A stretch of DNA of 64,000 bases from Streptomyces griseiscabiei (GTDB taxonomy: Bacteria; Actinomycetota; Actinomycetes; Streptomycetales; Streptomycetaceae), in NCBI RefSeq assembly GCF_020010925.1, contig NZ_JAGJBZ010000002.1:2108001-2172000 (forward strand). Direction: 5' to 3'. Of this stretch, positions 25,992-35,359 are shown piece after piece. The notes under the pieces were generated by a model, which did not search any database, had not been told where the DNA came from, and worked only from the letters and a program-made list of their open reading frames with translations. Position 1 is the first letter of the stretch. Each line of letters opens with the position of its first letter. Position numbers and translations under genes: made by a program.

Positions 25992-26216
25992 GAATCACTC
26001 CAAGTCGTGGGGGGAGCTCTTGCGTGTGTCTGTGCGGAGCCTATTCAGTTCCTGTGGACCCGGTCGTGTCCATGGCCGCCGCCGTCACACGATCGCCATT
26101 CGGCCGACCTGGGCGACCCGGGCCCACGCTCCTTTCCGGCCACACCGTGGCCCGAAGCCTCGCGAGCCCCAAAAGGGCCTCTTTTGCACGGGAGTTGACC
26201 GCAGTACCGTCCGCGC

Positions 26217-28181
26217 ATGCCGATACCAGTGCGACGCACACGCTTCACGATCTGGAGACCGCTCGCGACGGCGGCCACGGCCGCCGCCCTCACGGCCACG
26301 TTCCTCACCCCCGCGGTCGCCGGCACCCCGGCTCCCCGCAAGAGCCAACCGGTCTACTCGTACGACAACGCCGTCCGCGAGGCCGTCTGGGTGGACACCG
26401 GCCTGGACGGCGACCGCGACGGCCGGTCCGACCGGGTCGCCGTCGACATCGTCCGCCCGAGTGAACCGGCCGCGCGGGGCCGCAAGATCCCCGTGATCAT
26501 GGACGCCAGCCCGTACTACTCCTGCTGTGGACGAGGCAACGAGAGCCAGCGCAAGACGTACGACGCGAACGGGAACGTCGTCCAGATGCCGCTGTTCTAC
26601 GACAACTACTTCGTGCCCCGCGGCTACGCCTTCGTCGCCGTCGACCTCGCCGGGACCAACCGTTCCGACGGCTGTGTGGACGTCGGCGGCCGCTCCGACG
26701 TCCAGTCCGCCAAGGCGGTCGTCGACTGGCTCAACGGCCGGGGCAGGGCGTACACCACCCGCACGGGCACCACACGGACCAGGGCCGACTGGACCAACGG
26801 CAGAACCGGCATGATCGGCAAGAGCTACGACGGCACGATCGCCAACGGCGTGGCCGCCACCGGCGTCGAGGGCCTGGAGACCATCGTCCCGATCGGCGCG
26901 ATCTCCTCCTGGTACGACTACTACTTCGCCGAGGGCGCCCCCCTCTACGACTCCGGCCCCGAATGGCTGTCGGACTACGTCGAGAGCCCCGCCGCCCGCG
27001 CGAAGTGCGGAGCCGTCCAGCGGGAACTCGTCGACGGGGCACCCCGCACCGGCGACCGGACCCCCCTCTGGACCGAACGCGACTACGTCAAGGACGCCCG
27101 GAAGATCGACGCCAGCGTCTTCGTCGTCCACGGACAGCAGGACCTGAACGTCCGCGCCAAGCACTTCGGCCAGTGGTGGGACGCCCTCGCGAAGCACGGC
27201 GTGGAGCGGAAGATCTGGCTCTCCCAGACCGGCCATGTCGACCCCTTCGACTTCCGCCGCGCGGAGTGGGTCGACACCCTGCACCGCTGGTTCGACCATG
27301 AACTCCTCGGCTACGACAACGGCGTCGACGACGAGCCGATGGCCGACATCGAACGCCACCCGGACCGGTGGGAGACCGCCAAGGTCTGGCCGCCGCGTGC
27401 CACGAAGGCCACCACCCTCCGCCCGGCCCGGGGCGACGAACCCGGTGTCGGCACCCTCGGCCTGCGCAAGCGGCCCGGCACCGAGACCTTCACCGACGAC
27501 CCCGCGCTGAACGAGACCGACTGGGCCGCCCACGTCGACCGGTCCACCCCCGAGAAGGCCGGCTTCGTCACTCCGCCGCTCACCAGGGCCCTACGGCTCT
27601 CCGGCTCCTCCCGGGTGACCGTGACCGCCACGCCCACCACCTCCACCGCGCACCTCTCGGCGGTCCTCGTGGACCTCGGCCCGGACACCGTCCGCGACTA
27701 CGCCGCCGCCGGCGAGGGCATCACCACCCTCACCGAGCGCAGCTGCTGGGGCCCGAGCACCACCGGCGACAGCTCCTGCTTCCGCGAGACCACCGCCAGG
27801 ACGGCCGACGTCGACTACACGATCTTCAGCCGCGGCTGGGCCGACCTCGGCAACCACTCCTCCACCACCGGCGCCCCGCTCACCCCCGGCCGCCCGTACA
27901 CGATCACCCTCGATCTGCACGCGAGCGACCACGTCGTACCGAAGGGGCACCGTCTCGCGCTGATCGTCGCGGGCACCGACAAGGACCTGATCGACCCGCC
28001 GTCGAGCACCCCCACGCTGACCCTCGACCTCCGGCGCACCTCCGCGAAGGTCCCGCTGGTCGGCGGCGCCCCGGCCTTCACGAAGGCCACCTCGGGCAGC
28101 ACCGCCCGCCCGCGGTCGTCGGTCCTCGACGGCGTGCGCGACCCGAGCCGGGCCGCCCGCGTCCCGGGCGGTGGCGTATGA
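26217..28181 (+). CDS. Secreted Xaa-Pro dipeptidyl-peptidase (S15/CocE family)
   Basis: The protein has 654 residues. A long Sec signal ends near residue 36 ([17 protein letters not shown]). The alpha/beta-hydrolase domain has the nucleophile Ser in [14 protein letters not shown] around residue 204. The acid is probably the Asp in [11 protein letters not shown], and the base the His in [10 protein letters not shown]. The C-terminal jelly-roll ([15 protein letters not shown] to [13 protein letters not shown]) is the family domain. It cleaves X-Pro dipeptides. The stop overlaps the next start (ATGA), so it is co-expressed with the M14 carboxypeptidase. Confidence 0.92.
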   Translation: MPIPVRRTRFTIWRPLATAATAAALTATFLTPAVAGTPAPRKSQPVYSYDNAVREAVWVDTGLDGDRDGRSDRVAVDIVRPSEPAARGRKIPVIMDASPYYSCCGRGNESQRKTYDANGNVVQMPLFYDNYFVPRGYAFVAVDLAGTNRSDGCVDVGGRSDVQSAKAVVDWLNGRGRAYTTRTGTTRTRADWTNGRTGMIGKSYDGTIANGVAATGVEGLETIVPIGAISSWYDYYFAEGAPLYDSGPEWLSDYVESPAARAKCGAVQRELVDGAPRTGDRTPLWTERDYVKDARKIDASVFVVHGQQDLNVRAKHFGQWWDALAKHGVERKIWLSQTGHVDPFDFRRAEWVDTLHRWFDHELLGYDNGVDDEPMADIERHPDRWETAKVWPPRATKATTLRPARGDEPGVGTLGLRKRPGTETFTDDPALNETDWAAHVDRSTPEKAGFVTPPLTRALRLSGSSRVTVTATPTTSTAHLSAVLVDLGPDTVRDYAAAGEGITTLTERSCWGPSTTGDSSCFRETTARTADVDYTIFSRGWADLGNHSSTTGAPLTPGRPYTITLDLHASDHVVPKGHRLALIVAGTDKDLIDPPSSTPTLTLDLRRTSAKVPLVGGAPAFTKATSGSTARPRSSVLDGVRDPSRAARVPGGGV

Positions 28182-29455
28182 GGGCCCGTATCGCGACCCT
28201 GATCGCCACCGCGCTCGCCGCGCCCCTCCTCGCGACGCCCGCGCAGGCGGACACCGCCGACAGCGCCCTGCCGCGCACCGGTTTCGAACAGTCGGACGGT
28301 GCCCGGTGGACCGGCCAGCCGGAGGAGCGGGAGTTCCTGGCCGCCGTCGACCGGCGGAGCGACCGGGTGTCGATCACCCGCATCGGCACGACCGAGCAGG
28401 ACCGTCCGCTCCGGCTCGTCCGCATCGGCACCCGCCCCACCTCCCGCACGGTCCTCCTCATCTGCAGCCAGCACGGCGACGAGCCCTCCGGCCGCGACGC
28501 CTGCCTCACCACCATCCGCGACCTCGCCTTCGCCAGGGACCGGCGGACCGAGCGGCTGCTGCGCTCCACCACCGTCCTCGTCGTGCCCACCGCCAACCCC
28601 GACGGCCGGGCCGCGAACACCCGGGGCAACAGCGACGGCGTCGACATCAACCGCGACCACCTCGCCCTGCGAACCGCCGAGGCACGGGCACTCGCCGCCG
28701 TCCTCCGCGACCGCGAGCCCGACATCGTCTACGACCTGCACGAATACGGCGCCACACCCCTGTACTACGACAAGGACCTCTTCGACCTCTGGCCGCGCAA
28801 CCTCAACACCGACCCGGCCGTCCACTCCGAGGCCCGCAGGCTCTCCCTCGACCACGTCCGCCCGGCCGCCGAAACGGCCGGCCACTCGACCGGCACCTAC
28901 GGCATCTGGACCGACCCGGTCACCGGCGACCCGATCCGTCAGGTCGCGGGCGACGGCCAGGAACGCATCCTGCGCAATATGTCCGGAATCAAGCACTCGG
29001 TCGGCCTGCTGATCGAGAGCCGGGTGGACCCGCCGACGGCCGACACCCCGGAACCGGTCAACAACCGGCGCCGGATGCACTCCCAACTCGCCGCCCTGAA
29101 GGGCCTGTTCGGCTTCGCGGCGGAACGCGGCCGACAGGTCGACCGGGTGACCGGCGCGGCCCGGCTCGCGGGTCTGCGCGACACCGGCCCGGTCTACGTC
29201 GGCGGCGCCGACAACGACCCCGCCGAACCGGCCGAGGTGATCCAGGACCCGCCCTGCGGCTACCGGCTCACCGCGGAGCAGTACGAGGAGTACGCCGACG
29301 AGCTGAACCTGCACGGAGTGCGCGTTCGCCCAGGTGACGACGGGGCCGGCGTGCTCGTACCGCTGCGCCAGCGGCTGCGCGCGCTCGTGCCGCTGCTGCT
29401 GGACGCGCGGGCGCCGTACCGCCTCACGGAGGGGGTTCCCGACACCACCTGTTGA
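28178..29455 (+). CDS. Secreted M14-family zinc carboxypeptidase
   Basis: The protein has 425 residues and a signal peptide that ends at PAQA around residue 24. Zinc ligands are visible in [11 protein letters not shown] (His and Glu) and in [12 protein letters not shown] (His). The catalytic Glu is in [29 protein letters not shown] carries the substrate-carboxylate-binding arginine region, shortened here to [11 protein letters not shown]. It is the second gene of a two-gene operon with the Xaa-Pro peptidase. The order fits complementary digestion of extracellular peptides from both ends. Confidence 0.92.
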   Translation: MRARIATLIATALAAPLLATPAQADTADSALPRTGFEQSDGARWTGQPEEREFLAAVDRRSDRVSITRIGTTEQDRPLRLVRIGTRPTSRTVLLICSQHGDEPSGRDACLTTIRDLAFARDRRTERLLRSTTVLVVPTANPDGRAANTRGNSDGVDINRDHLALRTAEARALAAVLRDREPDIVYDLHEYGATPLYYDKDLFDLWPRNLNTDPAVHSEARRLSLDHVRPAAETAGHSTGTYGIWTDPVTGDPIRQVAGDGQERILRNMSGIKHSVGLLIESRVDPPTADTPEPVNNRRRMHSQLAALKGLFGFAAERGRQVDRVTGAARLAGLRDTGPVYVGGADNDPAEPAEVIQDPPCGYRLTAEQYEEYADELNLHGVRVRPGDDGAGVLVPLRQRLRALVPLLLDARAPYRLTEGVPDTTC

Positions 29456-29539
29456 ACAAGTAGGGGTCGGCGTCACATGTGGTAGGGGTTCCTGGGCAGG
29501 AGAGAGTCAGTTCCAGCCATTCGCCGAAAGGTTCCACCT

Positions 29540-31267
29540 GTGACGCACGATCATCACACCACCCACCACGGGAGAGGCGCGCTTCCGGGTTCGGAGGCGG
29601 GTCTCTCCGGCGGCGGGCGGCCCCGGACGGACCGCGTCGTGTTCGGAGTGACGGCGGCACTCACCCTCGCCTTCGTGCTCTGGGGCGCCATCTGGACCGA
29701 CTCGCTCGAAACCGCCTCCGGCAAGATGCTGAACGGCCTGATCCACAACGGTGGCTGGGCCTTCATGCTGGCCGCCTCCTGTTTCGTCGTCTTCGCCCTG
29801 TGGCTCGCAGTCAGCCGCTACGGCCGCATCCACCTCGGCGTCGAGGGCGAGAAACCCGAGTTCCGCACGGTCTCCTGGGTCGCCATGATGTTCAGCGCCG
29901 GTATGGGCATCGGCCTGATGTTCTACGGCGTGAGCGAGCCCCTCGCCCACTACACCTCGCCCCCGCCGGGCACCGACCCCGCCGGTTCCGGCGAGCGCAT
30001 GGAAACGGCGATGGCGACCACCCTGTTCCACTGGACGCTGCACCCCTGGGCGATCTACGCGGTCGTCGGCCTCGCCATCGCCTACAGCACCTTCCGCAAG
30101 CAGCGCCGCCAGACCATCAGCGCCGTCTTCACCCCGCTGATCGGCGAGAAGAACGCGAACGGCACCGCCGGCCGGGTCATCGACATCCTCGCGATCGTCG
30201 CCACGATCTTCGGCTCGGCGGCCTCGCTCGGTCTCGGCGCCCTCCAGATCGGCTCCGGCTTCACGGAACTGAACTGGATGAACAAGGTCAGCACCGGTCT
30301 GCTCGTCGGCATCATCGCCGTCCTGACCCTCGCCTTCGTCGCCTCGGCCGTCTCCGGCGTGGAGAAGGGCATCCAGTGGCTGTCCAACACCAACATGGTG
30401 CTGGCGCTGGTGCTCGCGGTCTTCGTCTTCGTCGCGGGCCCGACCATCCTGGTCCTCGACCTGCTGCCCACCTCGGTCTTCTCCTACCTCGGCGACCTGC
30501 CCCAGCTCGCGGGCCGCACCGAGGCCTCCGGCGGCGACGGCGTCGCCGACTGGCTCGGCAGCTGGACCGTCTTCTACTGGGCGTGGTGGATCTCCTGGAC
30601 GCCCTTCGTCGGTATGTTCATCGCCCGCATCAGCCGGGGCCGCACGATCCGCCAGTTCGTCGGCGGGGTCATCCTCGTCCCCGGCTCGGTCAGCCTCGTC
30701 TGGTTCGCGGTCTTCGGCGGTACGGCGATGAAGCTGCAGGAGCAGGGCCGCATCGGTGAGGAGGCCACACCCGAGGGCCAGCTCTTCGCCGTCCTCCACG
30801 AGTTCCCCATCGCCACGGTCTCCAGCCTCCTCGTGATGATCCTCGTCGGCATCTTCTTCGTCTCCGGCGCCGACGCCGCCTCCATCGTGATGGGCACGCT
30901 GTCCCAGCGCGGCGCGCTCGAACCCGGCCGTTTCGTCGTCGTCTTCTGGGGTGTCGTCACGGGGGCCGTCGCCGCGATCATGCTCCTCGTCGGCAGCGGG
31001 CAGGGCGACGCCCTCACGGGCCTGCAGAATCTGACGATCCTGGCCGCCGCGCCCTTCGTCCTCGTGATGATCGGCATGTGCGTCGCCATGATGCGCGACC
31101 TGCGCCGCGACCATGTCATCGTGCGCGAGGAGATGGCCTCCGAAGCGGTCGAACTCGCCGTCATCGAGGGCCACAAGCGCTACGACGGCGAGTTCGAGAT
31201 CAGGGTCGGCCCGGGCCAGGGCACGGACATCGAGGGCGACCCGATCGGCAGCCATCACCCGGAGTGA
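29540..31267 (+). CDS. BCCT-family betaine/choline/carnitine transporter
   Basis: The protein has 575 residues and 12 predicted membrane helices. The BCCT hallmarks are present: the glycine stretch MMFSAGMGIGLMFYGVSEP in helix 3, and WAWWISWTPFVGMFIARISRG in helix 8, whose aromatic residues line the substrate site. Such carriers take up glycine betaine or similar osmolytes with Na+. The charged C-terminal tail (residues about 525-575) could sense osmotic stress, as in BetP. Start GTG 29540 follows AAAGG. It is followed by a repeat-containing gap and stands alone. Confidence 0.94.
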   Translation: MTHDHHTTHHGRGALPGSEAGLSGGGRPRTDRVVFGVTAALTLAFVLWGAIWTDSLETASGKMLNGLIHNGGWAFMLAASCFVVFALWLAVSRYGRIHLGVEGEKPEFRTVSWVAMMFSAGMGIGLMFYGVSEPLAHYTSPPPGTDPAGSGERMETAMATTLFHWTLHPWAIYAVVGLAIAYSTFRKQRRQTISAVFTPLIGEKNANGTAGRVIDILAIVATIFGSAASLGLGALQIGSGFTELNWMNKVSTGLLVGIIAVLTLAFVASAVSGVEKGIQWLSNTNMVLALVLAVFVFVAGPTILVLDLLPTSVFSYLGDLPQLAGRTEASGGDGVADWLGSWTVFYWAWWISWTPFVGMFIARISRGRTIRQFVGGVILVPGSVSLVWFAVFGGTAMKLQEQGRIGEEATPEGQLFAVLHEFPIATVSSLLVMILVGIFFVSGADAASIVMGTLSQRGALEPGRFVVVFWGVVTGAVAAIMLLVGSGQGDALTGLQNLTILAAAPFVLVMIGMCVAMMRDLRRDHVIVREEMASEAVELAVIEGHKRYDGEFEIRVGPGQGTDIEGDPIGSHHPE

Positions 31268-31346
31268 GCACTGTGCGGGGGCTGGTGGGCAACGAGCGCC
31301 CCGTCGGGGGCGCCGGGCTGTGCCGATACGCGGCCTCGCCGCGTGA

Positions 31347-31363
31347 GCGCGACCAGCCCCCAC
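31347..31363. repeat. Dispersed intergenic repeat, partial copy
   Basis: GCGCGACCAGCCCCCAC matches the core of the repeat at 22938-22954, here between convergent BCCT and oxidase genes. Confidence 0.7.
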
Positions 31364-31387
31364 AACCCGCACCCGACCTACGGCCGT

Positions 31388-32347
31388 TCAAGCCGTGGTC
31401 AGTCGCGCGGCGACCTCCGCACAGCCCCAGGCGACCGTCACCCCGGCCCCACCGTGCCCGTAGTTGTGCACCAACACCCGCCCGCCCGGCAGGACTTCCC
31501 GCTCCAGACGGACCGCCGGGCGGGCCGGCCGCAACCCCACCCGGTGCTCGATGACCCGCGCCCCGGCGATCTCGGGCCGAAGGGCCGCGCACCGCTCCAC
31601 GATCTCCTCGGCGATCACCGGATCCGGCGTCAGTGTCCAGGCGTCCTCCTCCGCCGTACCCCCGAGGATCAACCCACCGGGCTGCGGCATGACATACGTA
31701 CTCTTCGACCCGGAGTGATCCACGGAGGTGAGCCAGGTCGTGATCCCCGGGTTCTCCACCACGACCAACTGCCCCCGCACGGGCCGTACGGAGGCATCCG
31801 GGACCAGCTCCCGTGCCCCGATCCCCGTGCAGTTGACGACGACGGACGCCTCGACCGCCGCGAGATCGGTCACCGTACGTTCCTGCACCACCCCACCCGC
31901 CGCGACGAACCGCTCGCGCAGCCACCGCAGATGGACCGGCATGTCGATCAGCGGCAGCCGCGCCCACAGCCCGACCCCCGGGTACTCCTCGGCCGTCGCC
32001 ACGCGCAGCCCCGCCACCCGTGAGGCCCACTCGCCGAGCCCGTCCAGCGCGGTCTCGCCGTGTACGCCCTCGACCATGCGTACGCCCGTCTCGTCCGGGC
32101 GGGCCGCCAACTCCTCGTACACGGACAGGGAGTCGAGCGCCCAGGCGCCGACGAGTTCCTCCGGTTCGATCCGGTAGGGCCACCACAGACCGCCCGCCAC
32201 GGCGGACGTCGTGCGCTCTCCGGGCTCCCGTGCCCAGATCCGAACCCGTCCGCCGCGCTCCGCGAGAACGACGGCCGTCGTCAGACCGACGACCCCGCCA
32301 CCGACCACGATCACGTCACTCATATCGCTGTTCGATTCATTGGCCAC
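31388..32347 (-). CDS. FAD-dependent D-amino-acid oxidase
   Basis: The protein has 319 residues, normal for DAO. It oxidises D-amino acids to keto acids, ammonia and H2O2. The dinucleotide-binding motif VVGGGVVGLTTAVVLAERG lies at residues 14-32. TTSAVAGGLWWPYR matches the DAO FAD loop, and NCTGIGARELV and RPVRGQLVVVENPG follow. The C-terminus has VLVHNYGHGGAGVTVAWG, the family signature. The start is uncertain between GTG 32347 and ATG 32323, neither with a strong ribosome-binding site. D-amino acids from peptidoglycan turnover are plausible substrates. Confidence 0.92.
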   Translation of the reverse strand: MANESNSDMSDVIVVGGGVVGLTTAVVLAERGGRVRIWAREPGERTTSAVAGGLWWPYRIEPEELVGAWALDSLSVYEELAARPDETGVRMVEGVHGETALDGLGEWASRVAGLRVATAEEYPGVGLWARLPLIDMPVHLRWLRERFVAAGGVVQERTVTDLAAVEASVVVNCTGIGARELVPDASVRPVRGQLVVVENPGITTWLTSVDHSGSKSTYVMPQPGGLILGGTAEEDAWTLTPDPVIAEEIVERCAALRPEIAGARVIEHRVGLRPARPAVRLEREVLPGGRVLVHNYGHGGAGVTVAWGCAEVAARLTTA

Positions 32348-32413
32348 CCCGGGACGTTAACGGAATATGTCATGCCGTGCTCACAAGTCTGACTTTGTGG
32401 GGATACTCACACC

Positions 32414-33448
32414 ATGTCCGCCGAATACGTGACCTTCGGCCTGGCGCCGGCGATGCGAGCCGGTGGCGTCCTCGCCAACGGTGACTACCAAGTGCACCGG
32501 GACTTCGTGGACTTCATGGTCGACGGACGCCCGCTGCTGTTCCAGCTCTCCGACCTCGACGCCGTCTCCCCCCTCGCCTCCGACATCCCGCCCTCGATCT
32601 TCACCGCGCAGGTGCGGGGCCTGCTCCTGGAGGCCGAGGCACCCCTCGCCCGCGGCCGTCACGTCATCTACGGCTGCCCCGAATGCGCCGACCTCGCCTG
32701 CGGCGCCGTGACCGCGGTGATAGAGCGCGACGGCGACGACTTCGTCTGGCGGGACTTCGCCTGGCAGACGGAGGAGGAGGCGGACCTGAAGCTCAACGGC
32801 TACACGGGCATCGGCCCCTTCCGGTTCCACGGCCCCGAGTACCGGAGCGCGCTGAAGTCCCTGCTGCGCGAGTCCGCCGCCGAGCCGTCGGGCCGGCGCC
32901 GGGTCCTCCTCATCGGTGCCCGGGTCGCGGTCCTCGCCAAACTCGCCGCGGCCCTGCGCGCGATCGGGATCGGCGCGGACATAGCGCACGACACCACCGG
33001 GGTGACCCCCGAGGAACTGCGCACCTACGGTGTGGTGGCCTTCGGCCGCGCCGTCGGCGAGACGGACCGTGCCGCGGTACGGCTCGCCTTCGACCGGGCG
33101 GGGGTGCGGGTCGAGTACGTCGACGGGCTCGCCCCGATCATCCCGCTCCTGGTCGCCCAGATCGAACACGCCCTCGACCGCAGCCCCACGGAACAGCGCC
33201 GCCTCACCCGCCTCGTCGCCGCCGGCGGCCAGGCCGGCATCGAGATCACCTCCACCTGCCGGGTGGAACTGACCGCCTACCGCCTGGACCGCCTCCACCG
33301 CCCGCACACCTACCGCTTCTTCGACGGCATCCTCCCGGCGGGCCAACACCGCATCGGCCTGGACACCAGGACGATGAGAGGAGACTCCTTCATCGTGGCC
33401 CGCACTGCGGAAACGGTGCTGGTGGAACCGATGGCGTACGACCGATAG
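32414..33448 (+). CDS. Conserved protein of unknown function with a CPEC motif
   Basis: The protein has 344 residues and I do not recognise a family with certainty. The N-terminal 150 residues resemble a conserved Streptomyces region, with YGCPECADLACGAVTAVIE (three cysteines that could hold a metal) followed by FVWRDFAWQ. From about residue 160 a Rossmann-like segment appears (RRVLLIGARVAVLAKLAAALRAIGI). Homologues have been labelled oxidoreductase, which the sequence alone does not prove. It diverges from the D-amino-acid oxidase gene with a 66-bp gap. Confidence 0.75.
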   Translation: MSAEYVTFGLAPAMRAGGVLANGDYQVHRDFVDFMVDGRPLLFQLSDLDAVSPLASDIPPSIFTAQVRGLLLEAEAPLARGRHVIYGCPECADLACGAVTAVIERDGDDFVWRDFAWQTEEEADLKLNGYTGIGPFRFHGPEYRSALKSLLRESAAEPSGRRRVLLIGARVAVLAKLAAALRAIGIGADIAHDTTGVTPEELRTYGVVAFGRAVGETDRAAVRLAFDRAGVRVEYVDGLAPIIPLLVAQIEHALDRSPTEQRRLTRLVAAGGQAGIEITSTCRVELTAYRLDRLHRPHTYRFFDGILPAGQHRIGLDTRTMRGDSFIVARTAETVLVEPMAYDR

Positions 33449-33570
33449 GGGCGCGGGGAACCGCGCGAACGGGGTCCGGGGCGGAGCCCCGAAGCCTGTG
33501 ACGGGGGGCCGAAGGGGGCGCGCAGCCCCCTGGGAGGATGGGACGGGTAGGGGCGGCGGGGGCGAGAAAA
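33448..33570. repeat. Dispersed intergenic repeat, second long copy, with hairpin
   Basis: GGGGCGCGGGGAAC at 33448-33461 matches 22923-22936, and the block at 33535-33570 matches 22994-23027 almost base for base. Between them a 6-bp stem (33514-33519 with 33525-33530) can act as terminator of the upstream gene. Confidence 0.75.
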
Positions 33571-33631
33571 GGACGGAGCCGCCCCCACCACCACCCAGCG
33601 CCCCCACCCCCTGTCGTTAGGATCGCCCCTC

Positions 33632-35272
33632 GTGACCGCCACCCTCGTCGTCAAGAACCTCACCGCCGCCCACGGCGACCGCCCCCTCTTCTCCGGCCTG
33701 GACCTCGTCGTCGCCCCCGGAGACGTCATCGGCCTGGTCGGCGCCAACGGCGCGGGCAAATCCACCCTCCTCCGCCTCCTCGCCGGCCTGCTCCCCCCGG
33801 AGGAGGGCGAGCTACGGCTCTCCCCGCCCACGGCGAGCGTCGGCCACCTCCCGCAGGAGCCGGAGCGCCGCGAGGGCGAGACCGTACGCGAGTTCCTCGC
33901 TCGGCGCACGGGCGTCGCGGAGGCCCAGCGGGTGATGGACGAGGCCACGCAGGGCCTGGTGGACGGCGTGCCGGGCGCCGACGACGCGTACTCGGTGAGC
34001 CTGGAGCGCTGGCTCGACCTCGGCGGCGCCGACCTCGACGAACGCGCGGAGGAGGTCACCGACTCCCTCGGCCTCGCCGTCGACCTGGACCAGCCGATGA
34101 CCGGCCTCTCCGGCGGCCAGGCGGCCCGCGCGGGCCTCGCCTCCCTCCTCCTCTCCCGCTACGACGTCTTCCTCCTCGACGAACCCACCAACGACCTCGA
34201 CCTGGACGGCCTGGAACGCCTCGAACGCTTCGTCTCCGGTCTGCGCGCCGGCACGGTCGTCGTCAGCCACGACCGCGAGTTCCTCACCCGCACCGTCACC
34301 AAGGTCCTGGAGCTCGACCTCGCCCAGAACCAGATCAACCTCTACGGCGGCGGCTACGAGGCCTACCTGGAGGAGCGCGAGACGGCCCGCCGGCACGCCC
34401 GGGACGACTACGAGGAGTACGCCGACAAGAAGGCCGCCCTCCAGGACCGCGCCCAGACGCAGCGTTCCTGGATGGACAAGGGCGTCAAGAACGCGCGCCG
34501 CAAGGCGAACAACGACAACGACAAAATCGGCCGCAAGTTCCGCAGCGAGGCCAGTGAGAAGCAGGCCGCGAAGGCCCGGCAGACCCAGCGCATGATCGAA
34601 CGGCTGGACGTCGTCGAGGAGCCGCGCAAGGAGTGGGAGCTGCGCATGGAGATCGCGGCGGCCCCGCGCTCCGGTGCGGTGGTCGCCACGATGCGCGACG
34701 CGGAGGTGCGGCGGGGCGACTTCGCCTTCGGCCCGGTGTCCCTGCAGATCGACTGGGCCGACCGGATCGCCATCACCGGCGCGAACGGCGCGGGCAAGTC
34801 GACCCTCCTGGGCGCCCTGCTCGGCCGGGTCCCCCTGGACTCGGGCCACGCGGCGCTCGGCTCGGGTGTCCTCGTCGGCGAGGTCGACCAGGCCCGGGGG
34901 CTCTTCCACGGCCCCGAGTCCCTCCTCGACGCCTTCTGCGCGGCCGTCCCCGACACGGAACCCGCCGAGGTCCGCACCCTCCTGGCCAAGTTCGGCCTGA
35001 AGGCCCACCACGTCCTACGCCCCGCGATCACCCTTTCCCCGGGCGAACGCACCCGCGCGGCCCTCGCGTTGCTCCAGGGCCGAGGCGTCAACCTCCTGAT
35101 CCTCGACGAGCCCACCAACCACCTCGACCTCCCGGCCATCGAGCAGCTCGAATCCGCGCTCGACACGTACGAGGGCACGCTGCTCCTGGTGACCCACGAC
35201 CGCCGCATGCTGGACGCGGTCAGGGTCACACGGCGCTTCGTGGTGGAGGCGGGGAAGGTGACGGAGAACTAG
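33632..35272 (+). CDS. ABC-F family ATPase (second copy)
   Basis: This 546-residue ABC-F protein has two ATPase domains. Walker A motifs are GANGAGKSTLL (near residues 37 and 390). Signatures are LSGGQAARAGLASLLL and LSPGERTRAALALL, the second with Pro in place of Gly. Walker B motifs are VFLLDEPTNDLDL and LLILDEPTNHLDL. The linker (YEEYADKKAALQDRAQTQRS and on) is long and charged. It differs clearly from the ABC-F at 11167-12798. It has no leader of note. It may act in general translation control or drug tolerance. Confidence 0.92.
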   Translation: MTATLVVKNLTAAHGDRPLFSGLDLVVAPGDVIGLVGANGAGKSTLLRLLAGLLPPEEGELRLSPPTASVGHLPQEPERREGETVREFLARRTGVAEAQRVMDEATQGLVDGVPGADDAYSVSLERWLDLGGADLDERAEEVTDSLGLAVDLDQPMTGLSGGQAARAGLASLLLSRYDVFLLDEPTNDLDLDGLERLERFVSGLRAGTVVVSHDREFLTRTVTKVLELDLAQNQINLYGGGYEAYLEERETARRHARDDYEEYADKKAALQDRAQTQRSWMDKGVKNARRKANNDNDKIGRKFRSEASEKQAAKARQTQRMIERLDVVEEPRKEWELRMEIAAAPRSGAVVATMRDAEVRRGDFAFGPVSLQIDWADRIAITGANGAGKSTLLGALLGRVPLDSGHAALGSGVLVGEVDQARGLFHGPESLLDAFCAAVPDTEPAEVRTLLAKFGLKAHHVLRPAITLSPGERTRAALALLQGRGVNLLILDEPTNHLDLPAIEQLESALDTYEGTLLLVTHDRRMLDAVRVTRRFVVEAGKVTEN

Positions 35273-35297
35273 GCCCCGTCGCCGACTGCGGCCCGGC

Positions 35298-35323
35298 GGG
35301 GAACTGCGCGACCAGCCCCCACC
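35298..35323. repeat. Dispersed intergenic repeat, partial copy
   Basis: The 26 bases starting GGGGAACTGCGCGACC are identical to 22930-22955. The copy lies between the convergent ABC-F and Tex genes. Confidence 0.8.
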
Positions 35324-35359
35324 GAACCCGCACTCACCTACTCACCCACCCCGAACCAC

